Origin: an uncultured Bacteroidales bacterium
Lineage (GTDB): Bacteria > Bacteroidota > Bacteroidia > Bacteroidales > Bacteroidaceae
Reading direction: 5' to 3'
Assembly (NCBI GenBank): GCA_902788865.1
Contig: CADALZ010000027.1
Location: 1 to 37,439, forward strand
Length of the DNA: 37,439 nucleotides
The position numbers and the translations under genes were made by a program. The notes beneath the pieces were generated by a model. That model made no database searches. It was not told where the DNA came from and saw nothing but the letters and a program-made list of their open reading frames with translations. Of this stretch, positions 9,611-18,778 are shown in pieces (within the stretch, counting starts at the first letter, position 1; every line of letters starts with the position of its first letter).

Positions 9611-9635
9611 CACCAAAATACAAACTCTTTTAATC

Positions 9636-12600
9636 ATGATTCTATTCTACAGAACCAAACAACAGAGCGTGATAGCCGTAGAAAGCGACCATCAGCTTAC
9701 CCCAGCAGACCATGAGAAGTTGTGCTGGCTATTCAGCGGAGCAACCATTGAAAATGAGGAAAATCTCACTGGCTACTTCGTGGGTCCCCGACGAGAAATG
9801 ATCACTCCGTGGAGTACCAATGCCGTAGAAATCACTCAGAATATGGGTATGAAAGGCATTACCCGTATCGAAGAATATTTTCCTGTGAAAGACGAGAATG
9901 CGGAGCACGACCCTATGCTGCAACGCATGTATCATGGGCTCAATCAGCAAGTGTTTACTACCAACCGCAAGCCTGAACCTATCGTACACATCGACAATCT
10001 GGAGGAGTATAACGAGAAAGAAGGTCTGGCGCTCTCCAAAGAGGAGATGGACTACCTGAAAAAAGTAGAGAAAGACTGTGGCAGGCCTCTGACTGACAGT
10101 GAGGTATTCGGCTTCGCGCAAATCAATTCTGAGCATTGCCGCCATAAGATCTTTGGTGGTGTCTTCGTGATAGATGGAGAGCAGAAGGAGTCTTCACTCT
10201 TCCAGCTCATCAAGAAGACGACAAAGGAACATCCTAACAAGATTATCTCTGCCTATAAAGATAATGTGGCCTTTGCACAGGGACCTGTCATTGAGCAATT
10301 CGCTCCTGCAGACCACTCCAAACCAGACTTCTATCAGGTGAAGGACATTGAGAGCGTGATTTCTCTGAAGGCAGAGACTCACAACTTCCCCACAACCGTG
10401 GAGCCATTCAATGGTGCCTCTACAGGTACTGGCGGTGAGATTCGCGACCGTATGGGTGGTGGTAAGGGTTCTTGGCCTATTGCAGGTACAGCCATCTACA
10501 TGACCAGCTATCCACGCACAGATAAGGGGCGTGGATGGGAGGATATCCTGCCCGTGCGCAAGTGGTTGTATCAAACGCCTGAGCAAATTCTTATCAAGGC
10601 CTCCAATGGTGCCAGCGACTTTGGCAACAAGTTCGGACAGCCTCTGATTTGCGGCTCTCTGCTCACCTTCGAGCACAAGGAAGGTAATGAAGTATATGGC
10701 TACGATAAGGTCATCATGCTGGCAGGTGGCGTGGGCTATGGCACTAAGCGTGACTGTCTGAAGGGTGAGCCTAAGCCAGGAAACAAGATTGTGGTGCTGG
10801 GTGGCGACAACTATCGCATCGGTCTGGGTGGTGGTTCTGTATCTTCCGTAGATACTGGGCGCTACAGCAATGGCGTGGAGCTGAATGCTGTGCAGCGTGC
10901 CAATGCAGAGATGCAAAAGCGTACCTACAACGTAGTGCGCGCGCTCTGTGAAGAAGATGAGAACCCTGTGGTTTCCATCCACGACCATGGTGCAGCTGGC
11001 CACGTAAACTGTTTGTCTGAATTGGTAGAAGACTGTGGTGGCCTCATCGAGATGGACAAGCTCCCTATTGGTGATAAGACGCTGTCGTCTAAGGAAATCA
11101 TTGCCAACGAGAGTCAGGAGCGCATGGGACTGCTGATACAGGAGAAATACTTAGATCATGTACGCCAAGTGGCAGAACGTGAGCGTGCGCCAATGTACGT
11201 AGTTGGTGAAACGACTGGCGACCATCGCTTTGCGTTCCAGCAGGCAGATGGTGTGCGTCCATTCGACTTGGCCGTAAGCCAGATGTTTGGCTCTTCACCT
11301 ACGACCTACATGATAGACAAGACCGTAGAGCGTCACTATGAGATGCCTACTTATGAAATATCAAAACTTCAAGATTATTTAGAGAACATGCTCCAACTGG
11401 AAGCCGTGGCCTGCAAGGACTGGCTGACTAATAAGGTGGACCGTGCCGTGACTGGAAAGATTGCCCGCCAGCAAACGCAAGGTGAGATTCAGCTCCCACT
11501 GAGCGACTGTGGTGTAGTAGCCTTGGATTATCGTGGTGAAAAGGGTATCGCTATCGCACTGGGGCATGCGCCTCAAGTAGCTTTGGCCGACCCTGCTGCT
11601 GGCTCCATCATGGCTGTGAGTGAAGCATTGACCAACATAGTCTGGGCCCCGATGGCAGATGGCATGGACAGCATTTCACTCTCTGCCAACTGGATGTGGC
11701 CTTGCCGCTCTCAGGAGGGCGAAGATGCACGCCTCTACAAAGCTGTTCAGGCACTGAGCGACTTCTGCATCGACTTAAAGATCAATGTTCCTACAGGCAA
11801 AGATTCGCTGAGCATGACGCAGCAATACCCTGATGGCACCAAAGTCATAGCACCTGGAACAGTCATTGTTTCTGCTGGTGGTGAAGTGAGCGATGTGAAG
11901 AAGGTGGTATCTCCCGTTTTGGTGAACGATGCCAAGAGTACAATCTATCACATCGACTTCAGCTATGACAAGCTTCGTTTAGGTGGTTCTGCCTTTGCGC
12001 AGCAGCTGAACAAGATTGGCGACGACGTGCCTTGCACCCGCAGTGCAGAGTATTTCCGAAGCGCCTTCATAGCCGTACAGAAATTAGTCGCTGAAGGTCT
12101 CATCCAGGCTGGTCATGACATCAGTGCTGGCGGTCTGATTACTACTCTGTTGGAGATGTGCTTCGCCAACGTAGAAGGTGGTATGGAAATCAGCTTGGAC
12201 GGCATCAAGGAGAAAGACCTTATCAAAGTGCTCTTCGCTGAGAATCCTGGCGTAGTGATAGAGGTCAGCAAGGAGCACAATGCCGCTGTGAAGAAGATAC
12301 TGGCTGAAGCTGGGGTGGCATTCGTGAAACTGGGACATCCTACTGATGAGCGTCACATCCTCGTCAGTCATGAAGGAGCTACTTACCAATTCCTCATCGA
12401 TCATCTGCGCGATGTATGGTATAGCTCTTCTTACCTCCTTGACCGAAAACAGAGCATGAACGGCTGTGCCAAGAAGCGCTTCGAGAACTATAAGATGCAA
12501 CCGCTGGAAGTAATCTACAATAAGGCATTTACCGGACAGTTTGCCCAGTTTGGCATCGACCCTAACCGTCGCAAGCCAACAGGCATCCGTGCTGCAGTGA

Positions 12601-13334
12601 TCCGTGAGAAGGGTACTAACAGTGAGCGTGAAATGGCTTACCTGCTCTATCTGGCAGGCTTCGATGTAAAGGATGTAACCATGACCGACTTAGAGAGTGG
12701 TACCGAGACTTTGGATGACGTCAACATGATCGTCTTCTGTGGTGGCTTCTCCAACAGTGACGTACTTGGTTCTGCCAAAGGTTGGGCAGGTGCCATCCTG
12801 TACAATCCGAAAGCTAAGGAGGCTATCGACCACTACTATGCACGTGAAGACACCCTGTCACTGGGTGTTTGCAACGGTTGCCAGCTGGTTATGGAGCTCA
12901 ACTTACTGAGTCCTGACCGTAAGGACATTGGCAAGATGCTCCACAATGACTCCCACAAGTTTGAGTCTGCCTACGTCTCCCTTACCATACCTACCAACCG
13001 TAGTGTGATGTTTGGCAGCCTGAGTGGTAGTAAGATTGGCATCTGGGCCGATCATGGTGAGGGTAAGTTCAAACTTACAGGCAAGGAGTACGACTATAAT
13101 GTCATTGCTAAATATAGCTACGAAGAGTACCCTGGCAATCCTAATGGCTCTGACTATGCTGTGGCTGGACTGGCCAGCAAGGATGGCAGACATGTGGCCA
13201 TCATGCCACATCCAGAACGTGCGTTCTTCCCATGGCAATGCGCCTTCTATCCTGCCGACCGCAAAGATGATCAAATCACCCCATGGGTGGAAGCATTCGT
13301 CAATGCCAGACGCTGGATAGAAGCCAAGATGTAA
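9636..13334 (+). CDS. purL: Phosphoribosylformylglycinamidine synthase
   Basis: A 1232-residue single-chain FGAM synthase of the large type. It converts FGAR, glutamine and ATP to FGAM, the fourth step of de novo purine synthesis. The N-terminal PurS-like region is followed by the linker with FAQINSEHCRHKIF, then two AIR-synthase-like halves (nucleotide loop with ETHNFPTTVEPFNGASTGTG and GGEIRDRMGGGKGSW in the first). A C-terminal class I glutaminase has nucleophile Cys1079 in GVCNGCQ and the His1192/Glu1194 pair in HPERAFFP. All key residues are present and the length is normal. The gene stands alone, with no other pur gene beside it. It is followed by a strong intrinsic terminator. Confidence 0.98.
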   Translation: MILFYRTKQQSVIAVESDHQLTPADHEKLCWLFSGATIENEENLTGYFVGPRREMITPWSTNAVEITQNMGMKGITRIEEYFPVKDENAEHDPMLQRMYHGLNQQVFTTNRKPEPIVHIDNLEEYNEKEGLALSKEEMDYLKKVEKDCGRPLTDSEVFGFAQINSEHCRHKIFGGVFVIDGEQKESSLFQLIKKTTKEHPNKIISAYKDNVAFAQGPVIEQFAPADHSKPDFYQVKDIESVISLKAETHNFPTTVEPFNGASTGTGGEIRDRMGGGKGSWPIAGTAIYMTSYPRTDKGRGWEDILPVRKWLYQTPEQILIKASNGASDFGNKFGQPLICGSLLTFEHKEGNEVYGYDKVIMLAGGVGYGTKRDCLKGEPKPGNKIVVLGGDNYRIGLGGGSVSSVDTGRYSNGVELNAVQRANAEMQKRTYNVVRALCEEDENPVVSIHDHGAAGHVNCLSELVEDCGGLIEMDKLPIGDKTLSSKEIIANESQERMGLLIQEKYLDHVRQVAERERAPMYVVGETTGDHRFAFQQADGVRPFDLAVSQMFGSSPTTYMIDKTVERHYEMPTYEISKLQDYLENMLQLEAVACKDWLTNKVDRAVTGKIARQQTQGEIQLPLSDCGVVALDYRGEKGIAIALGHAPQVALADPAAGSIMAVSEALTNIVWAPMADGMDSISLSANWMWPCRSQEGEDARLYKAVQALSDFCIDLKINVPTGKDSLSMTQQYPDGTKVIAPGTVIVSAGGEVSDVKKVVSPVLVNDAKSTIYHIDFSYDKLRLGGSAFAQQLNKIGDDVPCTRSAEYFRSAFIAVQKLVAEGLIQAGHDISAGGLITTLLEMCFANVEGGMEISLDGIKEKDLIKVLFAENPGVVIEVSKEHNAAVKKILAEAGVAFVKLGHPTDERHILVSHEGATYQFLIDHLRDVWYSSSYLLDRKQSMNGCAKKRFENYKMQPLEVIYNKAFTGQFAQFGIDPNRRKPTGIRAAVIREKGTNSEREMAYLLYLAGFDVKDVTMTDLESGTETLDDVNMIVFCGGFSNSDVLGSAKGWAGAILYNPKAKEAIDHYYAREDTLSLGVCNGCQLVMELNLLSPDRKDIGKMLHNDSHKFESAYVSLTIPTNRSVMFGSLSGSKIGIWADHGEGKFKLTGKEYDYNVIAKYSYEEYPGNPNGSDYAVAGLASKDGRHVAIMPHPERAFFPWQCAFYPADRKDDQITPWVEAFVNARRWIEAKM

Positions 13335-13366
13335 TAAGAAAGATAAGTAATAACTCACCCATATCG

Positions 13367-13413
13367 AAAAGACTGCTTCTTCCAGCACCAGCACGAAGAA
13401 GCAGTCTTTTTTT
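13367..13413 (+). terminator. Intrinsic terminator after purL
   Basis: A perfect 16-bp stem (13367-13382 with 13395-13410), a 12-base loop and a T-run through 13413. Only 23 bp separate it from the integrase start. Confidence 0.92.
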
Positions 13414-13436
13414 CCCAAACCAACCTAAAAAACAGC

Positions 13437-14795
13437 ATGAAAAACCAATTGTTCATTAATGAGATTAACGGACACTTCAACCTCAGAGAGCCCAAAGGCA
13501 GCAAGCCAACGATGGTTTTCTTTGTAGTCCGTATCAATGGGAGGCAAATTAAGCTTTCCACAGGGATGAAAGTATATCCTGTCCATTGGAAGAAGTCAGA
13601 CCAACTGGCCATTATCAGCCCAAAATTAGACCCTCTTGATAATGCCAATAATGAGTTACTCAATAAGCGTTTACTTCTTTTCCGTGGACGCTTCAACAAT
13701 TTTAAGATGTACTTATCCCAGCATGTAGAAGAGGTAGATCACTGTGAGCAGATCCTTAGACTGTTTGTCATAAATGGCAAGCAGAAGAGCACTTTTAGCA
13801 AAAAAACAAACATCATCGACAAGATGGAAAGGGCTGTAATGCGTAATAATAACATCAAGCCTTCCACCAAGGAGTCATACATGCACGAGCTATCACGCAC
13901 CAGCAAGACCAGCTTTCCGGCTTTTTTACGCTCCATCAAACGTCCGAATATCACTTTCAACGATATTAATAAGGTGTTGCTTAAACAATTTGAAACCTTC
14001 CTTTTCAATTCTTACAAGAAAAATGGGGAATACATCTCTACCAATGCCGTTGAAAACAAGATGACCAAGTTTCTTGCCATTCTGAACCATTGCGCCAGTC
14101 TTGGACTGTTCGACAACACCCAAATCACTGGCTACAAGAAACCAAGGCAGGAAGAATCAGAGAGTGGTATCTTCCTCACACAAGAAGAAGTTAACCGCAT
14201 CTACAAACTCAAACTATCTGGGAAGTTGGATCTGGCACGCGATGTATTGGTGTTCCTTTGCCAAACAGGGCAGCGATTTAGCGACTTAATGGCTATGCGT
14301 GAAAACGGCATTCTGAAGGAGACGGAATTCGGGGACTCCATCCGTTATATCTCTACAAAGGAGAATAACGAGGTGTTCGCTCCACTCTTAGGTGCAGCCA
14401 AGGACATCTACAACAAGTATCATGGTGTGCCAGTGGGCGAGTTTACCGCCATTGTGACCGATGTAAAAGAGGTAGCCAGACGTGCTAAGATAGACCGAGA
14501 GGTGCTGAAGAAAGAAATCAGAGGAGGCCAAGTGATAATCAAACGAAAGAAAGCCTATGAGCTGATTGGCACTCACACGGGCCGACGTACGTTCATCAAC
14601 AATATGCTGCTGAACAAGAATCCCACGTACCTCATCATGAAAGTCACAGGTCACAAGACAGAATATGCTTTCAAACGTTATGTGGGCATCAGCTCTGAGG
14701 AAGCCTCTAAAATCTTTTTGAAGAACGATAATAAAGAGAAAGGAGATGGGAATAAGCCTGAAATGCAAAGTGGAAATAGCAATTCAGAGTCATAG
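13437..14795 (+). CDS. Tyrosine recombinase (Bacteroidetes integrase type)
   Basis: A 452-residue site-specific recombinase. The N-terminal part (to about 90) looks like the arm-type DNA-binding domain of Bacteroidetes integrases (VFFVVRINGRQIKLSTGMKV). A SAM-like core-binding helical domain lies at about 110-225, then the catalytic domain. Catalytic residues seen are Arg280 (TGQRFSDL), His380 and Arg383 (HTGRR), His406 (TGHKTE) and the nucleophile Tyr415 (KRYVGIS), so the enzyme appears intact. There is no transposon, phage or conjugation gene beside it, no tRNA target and no obvious inverted repeat next to it. It may be a remnant of an integrated element or a DNA invertase acting elsewhere. 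It ends in TAG. Confidence 0.92.
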   Translation: MKNQLFINEINGHFNLREPKGSKPTMVFFVVRINGRQIKLSTGMKVYPVHWKKSDQLAIISPKLDPLDNANNELLNKRLLLFRGRFNNFKMYLSQHVEEVDHCEQILRLFVINGKQKSTFSKKTNIIDKMERAVMRNNNIKPSTKESYMHELSRTSKTSFPAFLRSIKRPNITFNDINKVLLKQFETFLFNSYKKNGEYISTNAVENKMTKFLAILNHCASLGLFDNTQITGYKKPRQEESESGIFLTQEEVNRIYKLKLSGKLDLARDVLVFLCQTGQRFSDLMAMRENGILKETEFGDSIRYISTKENNEVFAPLLGAAKDIYNKYHGVPVGEFTAIVTDVKEVARRAKIDREVLKKEIRGGQVIIKRKKAYELIGTHTGRRTFINNMLLNKNPTYLIMKVTGHKTEYAFKRYVGISSEEASKIFLKNDNKEKGDGNKPEMQSGNSNSES

Positions 14796-14837
14796 GTCTG
14801 TTATTTTATAGAAAATTACTTTTTTTTGCATTTCTTA

Positions 14838-14868
14838 TTGTAAATCAAATAAAGATTACATATCTTTA
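14838..14868 (+). promoter_or_regulatory. Promoter for isomerase/oxidoreductase pair
   Basis: TTG at 14838-14840, 20 bp, then TATCTTTA at 14861-14868, which misses the -7 consensus only at the last base. It lies 53 bp before the isomerase start. Confidence 0.55.
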
Positions 14869-14921
14869 GCCCAAATTGTTTCAAACAATGATGAAAATAT
14901 ATTAATCTTAAAATCATAAGA

Positions 14922-15971
14922 ATGATGAACAAATCAAGACGTAGATTTCTGGGAGTATCTGCTGCAGCTTTAGCAGGTATTACCGTATTACCTTCACTGA
15001 CATCGTGCGCAGGTGCCGAGCCTAAAGCTGCAGCCCCTGCCGATGGTAAAGTGAATTCAAACTTTGCTGGTGTACGCATGGGTTGTATCACCTACAGTTT
15101 CCGTGGCACTCCTGGCGGTTTAGAGAACCTTCTCAGCTATTGCAAAAATGCTGGCGTGAGCAACTTGGAGCTTATGGGCAACGACCTGGAAGGATGCTTA
15201 GGCATTCCTGAGAGTCCACAGCAGCGCCTTATGGCAGAGGCCAGAGCCGCAGCAGAGAAAGCCGGGCAGCAAATTCAGGGTCGCATCCAACTGGGTCCCG
15301 AGGCACAGGCAGAGATGGCCAAGTATCAGGAGACCGTGAAGGCTTGGCGTGCCAGCATGGATTGGGACAAGGTAGCTGAAGTGCGCAAACGTTTCAACGA
15401 CCTCGGCATTGACATTCACATCGTGAAGACCAGCCCAGGAGCCAACAGCTCTGACGAAGACCTTGACTATGCTTTCAAGTTGGCCAAGGCTATGGGTGCC
15501 CCTGCCGTGACTACCGAGCTTAGCCTCGATACAGCTAAGCGCGTTGCTCCATTTGCAGAGAAGCACGATATGATTCTTGCCTTCCATAACCACATGCAGT
15601 ATGCTACCGATGAGTGGAAAGATGGTCCAGATCCAGTTTTGGCTATCTCACCAAACATCATGCTTAACTTCGACCAGGGCCACTACTTCGGTTCTACCGG
15701 TAAGCATCCTGTAGATTTCATCAAGAAGTACGGAGATCGTATCTTCTCTATCCACATGAAAGACAAGACTGGTCCTGATGCTCAGGAGCCAAATGCTAAC
15801 CAGGTTTGGGGTCAGGGACAGACACCATTGGAAGACCTGCTGCACTACATCCGTGACGAGAAGAAGCCTTTCTACTGCGATGTCGAGCTCGAATATCCAG
15901 TGAAGCCATGGTCTAATGCTGTGAAGGAAGTAGGTACTTGCATCAACTATGCCCGTCAGATATTACTTTAA
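14922..15971 (+). CDS. Secreted sugar phosphate isomerase/epimerase-like TIM barrel
   Basis: A 349-residue xylose-isomerase-like TIM-barrel protein. The N-terminus has a twin-arginine-like motif (SRRRFLGVSAA) followed by LTSC, a plausible lipobox, so export as a periplasmic or outer-membrane lipoprotein is likely. Barrel features include MGCITYSFRG, VSNLELMGNDLEG, LAFHNHMQYA, MLNFDQGHYF and FSIHMKDKTG, with the His/Glu/Asp metal-site pattern of the family. Despite the name, secreted members are not confined to sugar phosphates. It precedes a secreted Gfo/Idh oxidoreductase, a pairing known in Bacteroidetes for oxidation-based (3-keto) glycoside processing, so a role in that kind of chemistry is an inference from context. 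Start ATG 14922 or 14925. Confidence 0.85.
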   Translation: MMNKSRRRFLGVSAAALAGITVLPSLTSCAGAEPKAAAPADGKVNSNFAGVRMGCITYSFRGTPGGLENLLSYCKNAGVSNLELMGNDLEGCLGIPESPQQRLMAEARAAAEKAGQQIQGRIQLGPEAQAEMAKYQETVKAWRASMDWDKVAEVRKRFNDLGIDIHIVKTSPGANSSDEDLDYAFKLAKAMGAPAVTTELSLDTAKRVAPFAEKHDMILAFHNHMQYATDEWKDGPDPVLAISPNIMLNFDQGHYFGSTGKHPVDFIKKYGDRIFSIHMKDKTGPDAQEPNANQVWGQGQTPLEDLLHYIRDEKKPFYCDVELEYPVKPWSNAVKEVGTCINYARQILL

Positions 15972-16002
15972 AATCTTTTTTATCACTTATTAATTAATTT
16001 AT

Positions 16003-17472
16003 ATGGAAAAAACAAGTAAGAATGGAATGAGCCGCAGAAACTTCCTGCGCATTTCCGCCCTTGGTTTGTCTAGCCTTACCATCATGCCTAGCTGGGCACA
16101 GAATGGTGTGAAGGTTGCTCCAAGTGACCGTGTTGTATTAGGTTTCATCGGCCTTGGCCGTTAGGGACTGAGCGACTTCCGTGGCTTGGCATCTTGTGCA
16201 GGTGTACAGGTTGCAGCTTGTAGCGATGTTGACAGCTTTAAGACTGAGCGCTTCCGCCGTACTGTTGAGCAGTGGCAGAAGTCTAAGGGCATGAACGAGC
16301 GTTGCGACGTTTACGAGCAGTATGAGCAGCTCCTCGAGCGTAGAGACATCGATGCAGTTGAGGTAGCTTCTCCAGACCACTGGCACACTTTGCATACTAT
16401 CCATGCTTGCCAGGCCGGTAAGGATGTTTACTGCCAGAAGCCTCTGACTTACACTATTACTGAGGCTTATGCCATGATAGATGCTGTTCGTCAGAACCAC
16501 CGTGTATTCCAGACTGGTAGCCAGCAGCGTTCAGGTGCTACCTTCCAGAAGGCTATTGAGATTATTCAGGCTGGTAAGATCGGCCATGTAGAGAAGATCT
16601 ACTCTAAGGTAGGCGATCCTCCACGTCCTATCGAGAAGATGTACGAGGAGTTTGGTGGCGTTCAGCCTATCCCAGCTAACCTGAACTTCAACCTCTGGCT
16701 TGGTCCGTTGAATGATCCTAAGATTGAGTACAACGAGCAGCTCTGCCCACAAATCGTTCTTGAGCAGACTATTAAGAAGGGCAAGAAGACTGAAGTTATT
16801 CCTGGAAAGAACGAAGGATTCTGGGGTGCTTGGCGTTGGTATCGTGAGACTGGTAACGGTTACACCGCTGACTGGGGTGCTCACATGCACGACATCGCTA
16901 ACTGCGCTATGGGCTTCGACGGTCTGCAGCCAGTGGAGTACTATCCACGTAACTACTGGAATGAGGGTGAGGCATATTCTTGCCGTTGGCCTGATGGCAC
17001 CATCATGATGGAACACGCTTATCTGGAGGATCAGCCAAATTCACAGGGTCTGAAGTTCATGGGTACAAATGGTTATGTAGATGTATCTCGTTCACACATC
17101 GAGTGCTCAGACATGTCATTGATTCCTGAGAACATCCGTGGTACCCGTCCTGGTACTCCTCGTCCACAGCAACAGCGTAATGCCGCTCCTCGTCAAGCTG
17201 GTGGTGCTTATGAGATCAGCTCACCACACGCTCAGAACTTCATCGACTGTATCCGTTCTCGTGAGCAGACTATTGCTCCTATCGAGGCTGGTGCAGGTAC
17301 CGCAGTTCTCTGCTGCTTGTGCAACATTGCTTATGAGCTTGGTCGTCCAGTGAAGTGGAATCCAGCTACCCGTACCTTCGTTGGTAACGACAAGGAGGCT
17401 GCTGCCCACCGTCTGTACTACTATGAGTATCGCAAGCCTTACGTGCTGCCTTACCTCGACAAGCGTTGCTAA
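16003..17472 (+). pseudogene. Gfo/Idh/MocA oxidoreductase interrupted by in-frame TAG
   Basis: From ATG 16003 the frame encodes a Tat-type leader (SRRNFLRISALGLSSLTIMP) and the start of a Rossmann fold (VVLGFIGLGR). It then meets TAG at 16162-16164 (codon 54) and continues in the same frame (GLSDFRGLASCAGVQVAACS) to TAA at 17472. The total would be 489 residues, normal for the secreted family. Downstream features are intact: EVASPDHWHT, the CQKPLT version of the EKP motif, and a C-terminal domain with NFIDCIRSREQ. The amber falls inside the dinucleotide-binding GxGxxG loop, where family members often have Gln. An internal start at 16186 would yield 428 residues lacking signal and cofactor loop, so it would not be functional. 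It is probably a recent nonsense mutation or a base error. Confidence 0.85.
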
Positions 17473-17492
17473 TGCTTTCTTACCATATCAAG

Positions 17493-17521
17493 AAGGGGTG
17501 GACCATGTTCACCCCTTTTTT
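17493..17521 (+). terminator. Terminator after oxidoreductase
   Basis: GGGGTG at 17495-17500 pairs with CACCCC at 17510-17515, extended inward by three more pairs (one G-T) to a three-base loop, and followed by six Ts. Confidence 0.88.
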
Positions 17522-17534
17522 ATTGCCTTTAACG

Positions 17535-17565
17535 TTTGTTATTATCCCCGATTTCACTATATTTG
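17535..17565 (+). promoter_or_regulatory. Consensus promoter for DUF5063 operon
   Basis: TTTG 17535-17538, a 19-bp spacer, TATATTTG 17558-17565: a perfect match. The 16-nt stretch around the -7 box (actatatttgcattca) is identical to that of the DUF6377 promoter at 3361-3376. It fixes the start codon at 17584. Confidence 0.82.
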
Positions 17566-17583
17566 CATTCAAATCCAGATAAT

Positions 17584-18135
17584 ATGGCCAAAGAGAGTAA
17601 AGTAATATTCGATCGTAACGTGATAGACTTCGTCACTGTTGCTGCAGAGTTCTGCAAACTCATGGAGCAGGCTGTCTCTACCGAACGTGATCAGTTTGTG
17701 GACACTACCCTTAAGGTTTTGCCCCTACTCTATGTGAAGGCACTGCTTCTGCCACCTTGTGAGACTATGGGCGACGGCGTGCTTGAAGAGAATGTCACTG
17801 AAGATGATTATGAATATGTGCGCACCACCATCGAGCGTCTGCTTGGCAGCGATGATGTCTATCTGGATGTATTCTTGGAAGACATGAAATACAGTGACAC
17901 CCCCATCGCCAAGCATATCTCCGAGGATTTAGCAGACATCTATCAAGATATCCGTAACTTCGTCTTCGTGTTCAAGCAAGGGCTCAACCTCAATATGCAC
18001 GATGCCCTGTCACTCTGCCAAGAAAACTTCAAACTTTATTGGGGTCAGAAGCTCGTAAACACTCTCCGCGCATTGCATGAGGTGAAGTTTGCTACTCATG
18101 ACGACCAAGACGATGATGACAAGTATTACGACTGA
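17584..18135 (+). CDS. DUF5063 domain-containing protein
   Basis: A 183-residue acidic, helical, soluble protein with no signal peptide, matching the DUF5063 family found mostly in Bacteroidetes; the function is unknown. A frame extension back to 17536 is rejected because the promoter covers it. The C-terminus is a run of Asp residues (HDDQDDDDKYYD). It is the first gene of a three-gene operon, with the exonuclease starting four bases after its TGA, so a role connected to RNA processing or modification is possible by association only. Confidence 0.82.
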   Translation: MAKESKVIFDRNVIDFVTVAAEFCKLMEQAVSTERDQFVDTTLKVLPLLYVKALLLPPCETMGDGVLEENVTEDDYEYVRTTIERLLGSDDVYLDVFLEDMKYSDTPIAKHISEDLADIYQDIRNFVFVFKQGLNLNMHDALSLCQENFKLYWGQKLVNTLRALHEVKFATHDDQDDDDKYYD

Positions 18136-18139
18136 GCCA

Positions 18140-18778
18140 ATGATTATCAGAGATACCATAACAAAAGAAGAAATCAACCAGATGCCCCGTGTAGGCTTCA
18201 CAGGCTCCATACGTGTGGTAGAAACGCCTCAGGACATAGAACGTGCAGTAGCCTACCTGCGCACCTTCCCTGCCTTAGGCATAGATACAGAGACACGTCC
18301 TTCCTTCAAGCGAGGCCAGAACTACCAAGTAGCTCTGCTCCAAGTAGCCACTGATGATGTTTGTTACCTTATCCGCCTTTGCAAGAGCGGTCTCACATTA
18401 CCAGTGATACAGTTGCTTGAGAGTCCCGATATCCTTAAAATAGGCCTCTCTCTCAGAGATGATTTCATGATGCTACAGAAGCGCAGCCCCTTCCAGCCTC
18501 GCCACTACGTCGAACTGCAAGAGCATGCCTGTGCCTTTGGAATCCAGGAGAAGAGCCTCCAGAAAATTTATGCTATTCTTTTCGGCCAGAAAATCTCCAA
18601 GGCACAGCGCCTTAGCAACTGGGAAGCCGATACGCTCAGCCACCCACAGCAAGAATACGCTGCTATCGATGCTTGGGCATGCCTACATATCTACCATAAA
18701 TTAGAAGAACTCCGTCGCACAGGCGACTTCACCATTCAGAAAACAAACAAGGAAGAAATATGCACAGAGTCTATTTGA
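18140..18778 (+). CDS. DEDDy 3'-5' exonuclease (RNase D-like domain)
   Basis: A 212-residue single-domain exonuclease. Motif I is IDTETRP (Asp49, Glu51), the motif II region is LKIGLSLRDD, and motif III is YAAIDAWACLHIY with the Tyr-x3-Asp spacing of the DEDDy group, so two-metal 3'-5' hydrolysis of RNA or DNA is expected. No HRDC domain follows, unlike full RNase D. ATG 18140 lies just after the DUF5063 stop and fits operon spacing; an upstream in-frame start at 18089 would overlap that gene by 47 bases. The 3' end overlaps the methyltransferase by 19 bases, suggesting translational coupling. Confidence 0.88.
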   Translation: MIIRDTITKEEINQMPRVGFTGSIRVVETPQDIERAVAYLRTFPALGIDTETRPSFKRGQNYQVALLQVATDDVCYLIRLCKSGLTLPVIQLLESPDILKIGLSLRDDFMMLQKRSPFQPRHYVELQEHACAFGIQEKSLQKIYAILFGQKISKAQRLSNWEADTLSHPQQEYAAIDAWACLHIYHKLEELRRTGDFTIQKTNKEEICTESI

